Translations under genes and position numbers: made by a program
The notes under the pieces: generated by a model
What the model saw: the letters and a program-made list of their open reading frames with translations, nothing else
Database searches by the model: none
Told to the model about the DNA's origin: nothing
Shown: in pieces, positions 24,607 through 31,424 of the stretch
Position numbering within the stretch: position 1 is the first letter of the stretch
How the letters are laid out: the number at the start of each line of letters is the position of its first letter
Source of the DNA: JAFNGF01 sp964567045
GTDB taxonomy: Bacteria > Planctomycetota > Phycisphaerae > Sedimentisphaerales > Anaerobacaceae
Length of the DNA stretch: 55,083 bases
Direction: 5' to 3'
Assembly (NCBI GenBank): GCA_964567045.1
Contig: CAZMLE010000022.1
Span: forward strand, 1 to 55,083

Positions 24607-25316
24607 GCCGGATAACCAACTGTCTGGGCGAAGAGCACACGCTGTTCAGGCCGCAGTTTTAACTCCGTGGCCAAGCCCGCCCTATTGCAATTGTGGAACC
24701 AAGCTGCCAAGCCTTGCGAGGCGGCGAACAAGAAGACGTTCCCGGCAATCAGACCCGTGGCGACGTAATAATATGACTTCTGGACCTCCGTATCCCCAAT
24801 GTTTCGGTCCGGCTGCCCAGGCCCCATAACGTATCTGGTGAGATCCACAACGTAGAAGATATTCACCGGAGCTGTCGCCGCGGCACCCCTGCCGGACCTG
24901 GCGCGAAAGTCCCCGGGGACAACGGGAGTCAGACGGTGAGCAGCCGCCTCATAGAGGTAGACCCCTTCGGGCATGGCAACGTAAAGGTCGATTTCCTGCG
25001 AGTTACTGGCCGATGCGGCTGTTCTTCCCGGCTTTCCAAATGACGCCTTCTCCCGGTTCATCCCGAATGCTGCCCAGAGAAGATTAGACAGGACCTGTGG
25101 GGGAAGTTTCTCCGCGCTGATGTTGCGGATAGTCCTTCTTTCCTTCAGGGCCGCCAGCACGCTCTTGCCGCCGTCCGTCTGGGGTTTAACAAGCGTGATC
25201 GGCTGCAGGTCCTGGGTGGAGCCGGACGCTGTGGCGGCATCGTGGGCGAAGCTGGACGCTGTGCCGGCCAGCACGGCGAAGGCCGGCAAAGTCCTCAAGA
25301 ATGTTCTGCGATTCAT
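24603..25316 (-). CDS. Tat-exported SagB/ThcOx-type nitroreductase family protein
   Basis: A 237-residue FMN-binding nitroreductase fold. Visible are LKERRTIRNIS, LSNLLWAAFGMNR, NSQEIDLYVAMPEGVYLY and the late QKSYYYVATGLIAGNVFLFAASQGL, the usual SagB-like order. A twin-arginine leader (NRRTFLRTLPAFAVLAGTASSFA) indicates export, fairly common for planctomycete members. Relatives oxidise azolines in peptide tailoring or reduce small electrophiles. No YcaO or precursor-peptide gene is next to it except perhaps the 72-codon reading frame upstream, so the substrate is open. ATG 25316 follows GGAGAAG with about 8-nt spacing. Confidence 0.85.
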   Translation of the reverse strand: MNRRTFLRTLPAFAVLAGTASSFAHDAATASGSTQDLQPITLVKPQTDGGKSVLAALKERRTIRNISAEKLPPQVLSNLLWAAFGMNREKASFGKPGRTAASASNSQEIDLYVAMPEGVYLYEAAAHRLTPVVPGDFRARSGRGAAATAPVNIFYVVDLTRYVMGPGQPDRNIGDTEVQKSYYYVATGLIAGNVFLFAASQGLAAWFHNCNRAGLATELKLRPEQRVLFAQTVGYPA

Positions 25317-25344
25317 CTGATCTTCTCCGATCTGCGGTTTTTCC

Positions 25345-25563
25345 CTATCGGCGTTTCAGAATCGTAGGGCTGAGATGACTCATCTCTCGAAGGGGGATCT
25401 GCTGGACACAACCGAAGAACCCGGCTGTCGCCGGCATTGAATACAGGTTACGGAATCTTTCCCGCCAGGGGGGCTGACTCTTCAGCGGCCAGCCGCGCCA
25501 GCCTTCTTTCAAGCCTTTGTTGACAAAGGACTCAAGTTCCACTCTCATTTGCTCAGAACTCAT
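25345..25563 (-). CDS. small protein of unknown function upstream of the nitroreductase
   Basis: A 72-codon reading frame (MSSEQMRVELESFVNKG...) ending 28 bp before the nitroreductase gene on the same strand. It is Trp/Arg rich in the middle (GWRGWPLKSQPPWRERFRN) and has one Cys. GCCGGAG lies directly before the ATG, so spacing is short. Not recognised. It could be a small accessory protein, a tailoring-precursor-like peptide, or the degraded end of a larger gene. Support is only its length, codon-like composition and operon position. Confidence 0.4.
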   Translation of the reverse strand: MSSEQMRVELESFVNKGLKEGWRGWPLKSQPPWRERFRNLYSMPATAGFFGCVQQIPLREMSHLSPTILKRR

Positions 25564-25949
25564 TACTCCGGCCCCTTTTTTCTCAAGGATATTTTGCAGG
25601 ACGCCATCTTATTCAGAAAGATAAGACGCAATTGTCAGCCCGCATATTTCACGTTGTTAAAGAAATCGTTGGCTGCGGCATGACTTGAATGACTATGACA
25701 TGAAGGCGAATACTTGCTAACCCCTGCTTCCGCAGGGGCCAGCTTGTCCCCGCCCCTGCTTCCGCAGGGGTAAACTCGTCCCCGCTTACGCGGGGAGCGG
25801 GGATGCGCGCCCTGCCGCAAGGGATATATCCGGCAGGATGGCAAGTATTTGCACTTGGTGACTAATTCAGCGCGGAATACGAGCTTTGCCCGGCAGTGAC
25901 ACATGCCAATGCCGCAGAACCGCCTGCGCGTGCCCCGCCCAAGTGGACC
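25564..25949. other. intergenic region with repeats, no gene seen
   Basis: Between the small protein and the second propeller. It holds a cluster of CCCCTGCTTCCGCAGGGG and CCCCGCTTACGCGGGG palindromes at about 25722-25805 and nothing else I can interpret. Short frames here consist of repeat sequence. The palindromes recur at 42500-42568 and 50112-50155 inside genes. Confidence 0.7.
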
Positions 25950-27176
25950 TCACTGGATTGTCCACAACGTAACCGAATCCTGGTCTCTGACAAACACGCG
26001 GTTGCCCGCCACTACCGGATGCGCGTATGTCGGTGTGTCGGCCACCTTGTATCGTGTGATCTCGCTATACTGCTTGCCGTCGGGCTTCAAGACGATCAAT
26101 CCGGCCTTCTCAGGCAGGGCCAGCAAAACCGAGCCAACGTCGACAATTGCGCCGAAACCGCCGAGCGGATTTGTATCACTCCAGGCTGTCTGGCCGGTCT
26201 GGGCGTTCAGGCAGTAGAAGTTGCCGCGATTGGAGATGGCAAACAGCAGCCCGTCTTTCAGGACCGGCGTGTTGAACTGCGGGGCGATATCCGGGTTGCT
26301 CCAAAGCTCGTTGGTGACAAACTTATCCCCCTGCTTTTCGATCTTTACGGCCTTGGCGCCGCGGGCCGCCCCCGTGTAGATTACCGTTTGCCCATCCACG
26401 ATCGGCGTGGCGGCATTGTAAGCCATCCTCTGGGGCACAAACGGCAGTTGCCACAAGAGCTTTCCATCGGCTACGGCGACCCCTACGATGCTTTTGTTCG
26501 TCAGCGTCACGATCTGCTTGGTCCCCTGGACTGTCATCAAAACGGGCGAGGCATACTCTGGGCCTTCGCCGGCCCATTTCCATTTCACGTTGCCGGTGGC
26601 CAGGTCGAACGCCATTATTGCCCCATTATCCTTTGCGCCCAGTTGTGCGATGCACATCCCGTCCACAATGATCGGTGACGTCGCCGTGAAGAACTCGGGC
26701 ACGACCTTGGGGAACTCGTCTTTTCGCCAGACGAGCTTGCTGGTGGCGGCGTCCAGACAGGACAGGACCCCGCCCACGCCGAGGGTGACGATTTTTCCAT
26801 CCGCCACCGCAGGAGAGCTTCTGGGCCCCGGATGTCGAGAGGGCGCCCCGGTCACGGCCTGCGCCTCGTATTTATCCCGCCACAGTTCCTTGCCGTCTGC
26901 CGCATTTAGACATAGAGTGACCTCCTCCGCACCCTGCCGCGCAAAGACATAAAGCTTGTCGCCCACAAGGGCGGGCGTGGAATCACCTGGGCCCACCGTC
27001 GTTCTCCACTTCTGCGTCGGCTCCTTGGGCCATGTCTGCGGCGAGGTGAAGCCGCTCACCTTTCCATCCCGATTGGGTCCTCGCCACTGAGGCCAATCCT
27101 GCGCGAAGACACAACTTGCGCTAATGAGAATCACACAACCCACAATCCCTGCGATCAATCGATTCGTGTTCTTCAT
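25950..27176 (-). CDS. exported PQQ-type beta-propeller repeat protein
   Basis: 408 residues. A Sec signal (IAGIVGCVILISASCVFAQ) is followed by DWPQWRGPNRDGKVSGF, the opening motif shared with the propeller at 21876-23243. Blade motifs include 'DGKELWRDKYEA', 'TSKLVWRKDEF', 'TGNVKWKWAGEG', 'DGKLLWQLPF' and 'TGQTAWSD'. This is probably an eight-bladed propeller secreted to the periplasm. A quinoprotein enzyme function is not supported by visible active-site residues. ATG 27176 follows AAAGGTAG with good spacing. It is paralogous to the other propeller; the two bracket the hydrolase/nitroreductase genes. Confidence 0.87.
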   Translation of the reverse strand: MKNTNRLIAGIVGCVILISASCVFAQDWPQWRGPNRDGKVSGFTSPQTWPKEPTQKWRTTVGPGDSTPALVGDKLYVFARQGAEEVTLCLNAADGKELWRDKYEAQAVTGAPSRHPGPRSSPAVADGKIVTLGVGGVLSCLDAATSKLVWRKDEFPKVVPEFFTATSPIIVDGMCIAQLGAKDNGAIMAFDLATGNVKWKWAGEGPEYASPVLMTVQGTKQIVTLTNKSIVGVAVADGKLLWQLPFVPQRMAYNAATPIVDGQTVIYTGAARGAKAVKIEKQGDKFVTNELWSNPDIAPQFNTPVLKDGLLFAISNRGNFYCLNAQTGQTAWSDTNPLGGFGAIVDVGSVLLALPEKAGLIVLKPDGKQYSEITRYKVADTPTYAHPVVAGNRVFVRDQDSVTLWTIQ

Positions 27177-27591
27177 GGCAGCTACCTTTCAATTCTCTTT
27201 GATGAGCCCGCGTTGAGTTGCGCACGCGGCAACCGAATACTACTGCGGACTCGTCTATTACACTCTAATCCGCTCTGAGTGATGTGTCAATATAGTTGGC
27301 GAAGCACCAGTGAATTTTGCAAGGTTGCTTTTCAGACACGGATTTCACGGATTTTCACGGATTTTGACGGATTTAACAGTGTTAATCTGTGTTAATCAGT
27401 GTCTAACTCTCCTTTTCCGTGCGTGAAGATAAGTTACCTGCTCTATAATAGCGTTCCTGGGCCTGCTGTTTATCAGAACCAAAATAGTAATGTTTGCCCT
27501 TAATTTTCTTGCAGCATTGGCCTGTTTTGTGTAAAGTAACAGGCAATTTTATTTCATTATTTGATATAAGTTCTTTTTTGGGAACCTATTA
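27177..27591. other. intergenic region between propeller gene and tRNA
   Basis: A divergent gap. At 27335-27405 there is a CACGGATTT-type array bounded by AGACAC and GTGTCT. The rest is AT-rich before the tRNA, with GATATAAG at about 27562-27569 as a possible -10 but no convincing -35. No protein gene is seen. Confidence 0.6.
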
Positions 27592-27665
27592 GGGCGGTTA
27601 GCTCAGGCGGCTAGAGCGCCTGCTCGACACGCAGGAGGTCAGAGGTTCAAGTCCTCTACCGCCCA
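27592..27665 (+). tRNA. tRNA-Val (anticodon GAC)
   Basis: A complete cloverleaf. Acceptor GGGCGGT pairs with ACCGCCC, D-stem GCTC/GAGC, and anticodon stem CCTGC/GCAGG with loop TCGACAC. T-arm AGAGG-TTCAAGT-CCTCT, discriminator A, no encoded CCA. The anticodon reads GAC (valine). Position 33, normally U, is C here. A CTTGT/ACAAG hairpin with a T-rich tail follows at about 27674-27698. Confidence 0.92.
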
Positions 27666-27894
27666 TTATGGTAACCTCTTGTAAAACAAGGGCTTATTTC
27701 TTTATGGCACCTGTTGCGTGTTCTACAATTCCCTCTTGAGAAGAGGCAAGATGCCTGTGTTGACGGTTAGCGTACGAAGCAACAGAGAACAGGAGATTGG
27801 CTATTCGCCTGGGAACTCCAACGAAGATTCGGAATTTGCAGGAGGCGCTACACGCCAAAGCGTTACTTGTGTGCGAAGGCGTGAGTTCTTGTCC

Positions 27895-28042
27895 GAAAGC
27901 CGGATGCGGGAAAACCGCACGTCCGGTTTGATGAGCGGGGTGTGGAAACGGAGCATGGAGAAGCTATTGAGGCACCGACATACGAAAGGGTCGGTGAACA
28001 GATAGGCTTATCCTAAACCACCGTGCCACATCTCGACTCTAT
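27895..28042 (+). ncRNA. group II intron 3' remnant (domain V, possible domain VI)
   Basis: AGCCGGATGCGG, a GAAAA loop, then CCGCACGTCCGGTT (about 27897-27928) has the layout of intron domain V. It shows the AGC catalytic triad in the basal stem, a two-nucleotide CG bulge and an A-rich cap. The following GGGGTGTGG can pair with CCACATC near 28026-28034. An inner CACCGAC/GTCGGTG hairpin lies between, and CTCGACTCTATT resembles a domain VI 3' end. No reverse transcriptase frame is present, so this is a degenerate or ORF-less intron end. It lies about 230 bp downstream of the tRNA. The 5' portion (27700-27890) may be more of the intron but I cannot assign its domains. Confidence 0.6.
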
Positions 28043-28071
28043 TTGATTACCAGTTAAGTCGGAGAGCCGAA

Positions 28072-28452
28072 ATGAGTATACAGAAAATATCGGACGGAGT
28101 CCTTCTTGTTGTATTACCTAAAGAACCACAATTGCGGGATGAGCTGGCAAAGATCAACGAAACTGTTTGCAGCAGGAGTGAGTCTAACGTAATAATTGAT
28201 TTCTCCTTCGTAGAGATAATAACATCTTCAAGCATCTCTAACCTGATCATATTACACGACTTGCTGTCTAAGCGTGGGCGTAAGCTTGTTCTGTGTAATG
28301 TTGCCTTGCCGACCAGAGGCATTTTCAGAACGGTCGGCCTCGAAAAGCTCTTTGATTTCGCCGCTGACAAGTCTTCTGCTTTAGCGATCATTCAGCGTAC
28401 AGAACAGCTAAGAAGCCCGCGTACGGTGGGAAAGGAAGATCCAGATGATTAA
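28072..28452 (+). CDS. STAS-domain protein (anti-sigma factor antagonist-like)
   Basis: 126 residues with the STAS fold of SpoIIAA/RsbV. The core strand NVIIDFSFVEIITSSSISNLIILHDLL carries the Ser/Thr cluster where family members are phosphorylated. KLVLCNVALPTRGIFRTVGLEKLF is the following beta-alpha unit. ATG 28072 follows GGAGAG with 6-nt spacing. Family members bind anti-sigma kinases in partner-switching control of sigma factors. No kinase or phosphatase is adjacent. It overlaps the CBS gene by 8 bp, so the two are probably co-translated. Confidence 0.88.
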   Translation: MSIQKISDGVLLVVLPKEPQLRDELAKINETVCSRSESNVIIDFSFVEIITSSSISNLIILHDLLSKRGRKLVLCNVALPTRGIFRTVGLEKLFDFAADKSSALAIIQRTEQLRSPRTVGKEDPDD

Positions 28453-28855
28453 AGCAAAAGACATTATGACAAAGGATATAATTAGCGTGAAGAGGAATAC
28501 TCCCGTATATGAGGCTGTGGAGCTTCTGGCAGAAAATGATATTACAGGCATGCCGGTAGTCGAAGATGATATGACCTTGCTTGGGGTTATTAGTGAGAAA
28601 GACGTATTGAGGCTGTTCTACGCTGATGAAGAGGAAAAAAACAAGCCTGTTGAATTTTTTATGACTCAACCTGCAGCCTGCTATGATGAGAATGATAGTT
28701 TACAGAAAATTTGTGATTTCATGATGATTAATCATTTCCGAAGAGTCCCAGTAATATCAAAGGAAGGAAAAGTAGTGGGAATTGTTAGCAGGCCAGATCT
28801 TGTAAAATACATCCTCCAATTGAGACGTGCTGAGACTGCACATGCCGAAGCCTAA
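28445..28855 (+). CDS. CBS-domain pair protein
   Basis: 136 residues forming two CBS motifs: KDIMTKDIISVKRNTPVYEA...GVISEKDVLRLF and EFFMTQPAACYDENDSLQKICD...GIVSRPDLVKYIL. Stand-alone CBS pairs bind adenine nucleotides and act as energy or redox sensors. ATG 28445 follows AAGGAAG and overlaps the end of the STAS gene. The pairing suggests an adenylate-responsive input to a partner-switching regulator (inference). A 9-bp-periodic repeat starts at its stop codon. Confidence 0.9.
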   Translation: MIKAKDIMTKDIISVKRNTPVYEAVELLAENDITGMPVVEDDMTLLGVISEKDVLRLFYADEEEKNKPVEFFMTQPAACYDENDSLQKICDFMMINHFRRVPVISKEGKVVGIVSRPDLVKYILQLRRAETAHAEA

Positions 28856-28958
28856 GTGCCTAAAGTCCGGAGTGCCTAAAGTGCCTAAAATCATAACTTT
28901 GAACTTTATCCGCCAGACGTATGGCGGATTAAGCTCACTTTAGACACTTTAGACACTT
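28853..28958. repeat. GTGCCTAAA-family repeat, copy 2, with nested GGCGGAT palindrome
   Basis: Begins at the stop of the CBS gene. Its bases 28863-28950 are an exact reverse complement of 29380-29467. Confidence 0.95.
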
Positions 28959-29312
28959 GCCCTGAAGAGCGTAACCCAATTGGCGTTTCATTCGAGAAAA
29001 CACGCTTTCAACCTGCCATCGCTGGTTGTACACGAAGCACACGGTAGCCGTCCCGGATGCGGATAAAGTCCCCACAGACATGACTCCAACAGGAAGAGAA
29101 AAGTTTCCATCAGCAGCCGAGTCCAGAAGGAAATGGCAAACATGCTCTTGGGAATGAGCTTTGGCACAGTCTGCATCACGTTGGCGAAGGATTGATTCAA
29201 GTTGCTGAGCCTTTTGTTCCCAGGCTGCGGCTTGTTCAGCATAAGCATCATGCTCATAAGAAGTTATCGGCACAGGCTGCTGAGGAGCACAAGATAAGGC
29301 AAGAGGCTCCAA
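28935..29312 (-). pseudogene. transposase C-terminal remnant
   Basis: The frame ends with VYNQRWQVESVFSRMKRQLG, which resembles the C-terminal YxxRWxVE...KR segment of DDE transposases of the IS4/IS5-like group. The preceding ~85 residues do not show the rest of the catalytic core, and the frame ends inside the flanking repeat (GKCLKCLK stop). It is a truncated, inactive fragment trapped between two inverted repeat copies. Confidence 0.6.
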
Positions 29313-29379
29313 AGGCGGGCTTGGCTCAGAGAGCTTGAGGCACTGGATGAAGCCTCGTGTCGGTTGAAAGGGGGGCGTT

Positions 29380-29467
29380 AAAGTGTCTAAAGTGAGCTTA
29401 ATCCGCCATACGTCTGGCGGATAAAGTTCAAAGTTATGATTTTAGGCACTTTAGGCACTCCGGACTT
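29380..29467. repeat. GTGCCTAAA-family repeat, copy 3 (inverted)
   Basis: Exact 88-bp reverse complement of 28863-28950. The stretch 29468-29656 before the lipoprotein gene shows no convincing gene. Confidence 0.95.
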
Positions 29468-29669
29468 GTGCGAAGTCAAAAAATTTTCACCTATACTCTT
29501 TTTTTGTTGAAAGGCATGTATCCAGGAATCAAAATACGTGAAAATACGAAGCCCGTAGATGTGAGCCTGTTTAAGCCTTCCCGCAGGCAAGAATGCAAGA
29601 ACAAGATTACAGCGGTGTCTTGCCATCTGAATGACGGTCAGCTTAAGCAGTTACTCAGGGAGAGATGCA

Positions 29670-30242
29670 ATGAAGATGAGAGGCGAATCTATTCTTAGGA
29701 TTTCGCAGGTGATTGTGTTGGTGGGGTCGGCCTTTCTGACAGGTTGTTCTGGGAACACGCGTGCCCTTTTCACCAAGCCGGAACTATTTGCTTACCAGCG
29801 CCTGGCCGTGCTTGGCCTCGAACCCGAACAAGAACAGATATTTATGGCTTGCTATATAAAGACATTTCCCGAGAGAGTCATAACCTTCATAGAAAGGGGC
29901 AGACTAAGAGAGGTCGTCAGTGAGCAGGATTTATTACAGGGACGATTGGATGAGAATAAACGAGCCCGAATAAAGAAAATCCTTGGCGTCGAGGCGCTTA
30001 TAATGTGTGATTACCATTCTGCTGAAGAAGGTCGCGGTGACAGAAAGAAATTGCGCGTCCGGATAGTGGACAGTGAGACTGGAGCCATTGTCGGATCGGT
30101 TGTGACCGAGGCCTACGTTCACTTCGAAGATCACGCCCGGGCTGCGATAAAGGCACTCAAGGCAGACCTTTTGGGTGGAGGGTACAAAGGGTACTGGAGT
30201 GATACAGACCGCTCGGGGAGCAGCCCAGCCCCGATGATGTAG
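29670..30242 (+). CDS. lipoprotein with CsgG/GNA1162-like domain
   Basis: 190 residues from ATG 29670, which follows AGGGAGAG with 5-nt spacing. An earlier in-frame ATG at 29631 lacks a site. A lipoprotein signal (ILRISQVIVLVGSAFLTGC) places Cys in a lipobox. The body fits the CsgG-type pattern: LAVLGLEPE, then ERGRLREVVSEQDLLQGRL, then AKKxLGVEAL-like 'IKKILGVEALIMCDY'. Proteins of this family assemble or accompany outer-membrane secretion pores, or are peptidoglycan-associated lipoproteins. It is convergent with the gmd remnant and the exopolysaccharide locus, so a link to polymer export is possible but unproven. Confidence 0.75.
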   Translation: MKMRGESILRISQVIVLVGSAFLTGCSGNTRALFTKPELFAYQRLAVLGLEPEQEQIFMACYIKTFPERVITFIERGRLREVVSEQDLLQGRLDENKRARIKKILGVEALIMCDYHSAEEGRGDRKKLRVRIVDSETGAIVGSVVTEAYVHFEDHARAAIKALKADLLGGGYKGYWSDTDRSGSSPAPMM

Positions 30243-30310
30243 GCAGTGCGCTCCAATCTTGCGGCACTGCGAATTAGAAGGCATCTTTCCTCTTGGCAAG
30301 CCCGCGGGAC

Positions 30311-30359
30311 GTCGCCCGTGGCCCGTGACCCGAGGGACGAGCGACGAGAGACGAGCCAC
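30311..30359. repeat. heptad element, 7 units (49 bp), at a gene break
   Basis: GTCGCCC GTGGCCC, GTGACCC GAGGGAC, GAGCGAC GAGAGAC, then GAGCCAC. It immediately follows codon 38 of the broken gmd gene. Confidence 0.9.
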
Positions 30360-30364
30360 GACCT

Positions 30365-30472
30365 CGTCCGTCGGATCAACCCATGTACCTCATATCCTTC
30401 TTCTAACAGAAACTCAGCCAGGTAACTGCCGTCTTGGCCGGTAATACCGGTTATAATTGCCTTCTTACCCAC
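30365..30472 (-). pseudogene. gmd: GDP-mannose 4,6-dehydratase remnant (first 36 codons)
   Basis: MGKKAIITGITGQDGSYLAE... through GYEVHGLIRRT is the unmistakable N-terminus of Gmd, with the Rossmann GITGQDGS motif. Homology stops two codons later at the heptad element, and no Gmd sequence follows it. The remaining ~300 codons are deleted. It lies 60 bp after the WecB/TagA-like gene, at the downstream end of the exopolysaccharide locus, so the locus once probably made GDP-4-keto-6-deoxymannose-derived sugars (inference). Confidence 0.85.
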
Positions 30473-30532
30473 CTGAAGCTCTTCTCAGAGGAATACTCAA
30501 ACGGGCATACCAATCGTCAGATTTTACGTTTG

Positions 30533-31303
30533 TTACCCGGCACCGTCGCCAAAACGCTGCTGCATTACTCTTAATAAGAATAGGGGGCTGTCGAGATTGC
30601 GGCGCCACATCCGTCTTGGTTCTTTCGCAAGACGGTATGCCCATTCCAAGCCAAGTCTGCGAAGCCATGCGGGAGCCCATTTCACGTTTCCAGAGTGAAA
30701 GTCGAAGGCAGCGCCGACAGCAATCATCGCAGTTGCTGCTATTTTGCCCACATGGCTAGCCATCCATTTCTCCTGCTTGGGCGACCCTAAACCTACCCAG
30801 AGGATATCGGGCCTGGCGCTATTTATGTCCTGGATGATCTTGGCGTCCTCCTGAGGTGTCAGCCTTCTGAATGGAGGACTATAGGTTCCTGCAACCTTCA
30901 ACCCGGGAAACTTCTTGGCCAGTCGCTTAGCTAACATATCAGCGACACCAGGCAATCCCCCGTAGAAGAAATGGCTATAATCTTTTGCTCTGCCCCACTC
31001 ACACAGTTTGAGCATCAGCACAGGTCCGGTCACTCTACCGCGATGAGGGTACGATAGCAGCTTGGCCGCCAGTATGATTCCTACGCCATCGGGTAAGGTC
31101 ATGTTGGCTCGGTCCGTAGCTTTGCTAAGTTCATCGTCAGAGTCGCACATCAGCACACTGTGCGGGGGGCTAAGTGTGAGATAGTGCCGCTCACCACTGC
31201 GCCTCCATCGGTCGATATTCTCCATAACGGCTCGGTAGTCCACCAAGTCAAACTGCACATTCAGGACCTTATATTTGCGGTATATTATCTGGTCAGAGGA
31301 CAC
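30533..31303 (-). CDS. WecB/TagA/CpsF family glycosyltransferase
   Basis: 256 residues of the GT26 family, which transfers N-acetylmannosamine(-uronate) or glucose residues to lipid-linked intermediates. Motifs: LPDGVGIILAAKLL, FFYGGLPGVADMLA, LWVGLGSPKQEKWM, VGAAFDFHSGNVKWAPAWLRRLGLEWAYRL and EPRRMWRRN, all in family order. The start is GTG 31303 after GGGGA with 6-nt spacing. The last complete gene of the exopolysaccharide locus, it probably adds the second sugar on the lipid carrier after the WecA-like enzyme. Confidence 0.93.
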   Translation of the reverse strand: MSSDQIIYRKYKVLNVQFDLVDYRAVMENIDRWRRSGERHYLTLSPPHSVLMCDSDDELSKATDRANMTLPDGVGIILAAKLLSYPHRGRVTGPVLMLKLCEWGRAKDYSHFFYGGLPGVADMLAKRLAKKFPGLKVAGTYSPPFRRLTPQEDAKIIQDINSARPDILWVGLGSPKQEKWMASHVGKIAATAMIAVGAAFDFHSGNVKWAPAWLRRLGLEWAYRLAKEPRRMWRRNLDSPLFLLRVMQQRFGDGAG

Positions 31304-31318
31304 AGAACATCCCCAAGC

Positions 31319-31424
31319 CTAAGTGCCTAAAGTGCGGAGTGCCTAAAGTGCCTAAAATCATAACTTTCAACTTTATCCGCCAGACGTATGGCGGATAAAG
31401 CTCACCTTAGACACTTTAGGCACT
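31319..31424. repeat. GTGCCTAAA-family repeat, copy 4, with nested palindrome
   Basis: Matches the copies at 28.9 and 29.4 kb with a few substitutions. It fills the gap between two minus-strand genes and encodes the last residues (KCLKCLR) of the upstream glycosyltransferase. Confidence 0.9.

Larger units (their letters stand above)
28863..29467. mobile_element. 605-bp unit bounded by 88-bp perfect inverted repeats
   Basis: The outer 88 bp at each end (28863-28950 and 29380-29467) are identical in inverted orientation, including the nested TCCGCC...GGCGGA palindrome. They enclose 429 bp with a decayed transposase end. Other copies of the same repeat in the window have diverged at several positions, so the perfect match points to recent duplication, conversion or movement. 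No target-site duplication is evident. Confidence 0.65.

Noticed and set aside
25635..25904. 89-codon minus-strand frame before the second propeller
   Set aside because: It is composed largely of GC-rich palindromic repeats (SPRKRGRVYPCGSRGG) and has no domain or start signal.
21876..27176. Quinoprotein dehydrogenase pair
   Set aside because: The propellers have PQQ-type blade motifs but no cytochrome domain or dehydrogenase active-site pattern, so an enzymatic call is not supported.
27718..28005. 95-codon plus-strand frame after the tRNA
   Set aside because: It runs through the domain V-like intron structure; the RNA signal explains the sequence better than a protein.
28988..29257. 89-codon minus-strand frame in the 605-bp unit
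   Set aside because: It is a shifted frame of the transposase remnant with no motif of its own.
29468..29698. 76-codon plus-strand frame before the lipoprotein gene
   Set aside because: It overlaps the lipoprotein start, has no ribosome-binding site and no recognisable features; the lipoprotein start at 29670 is better supported.
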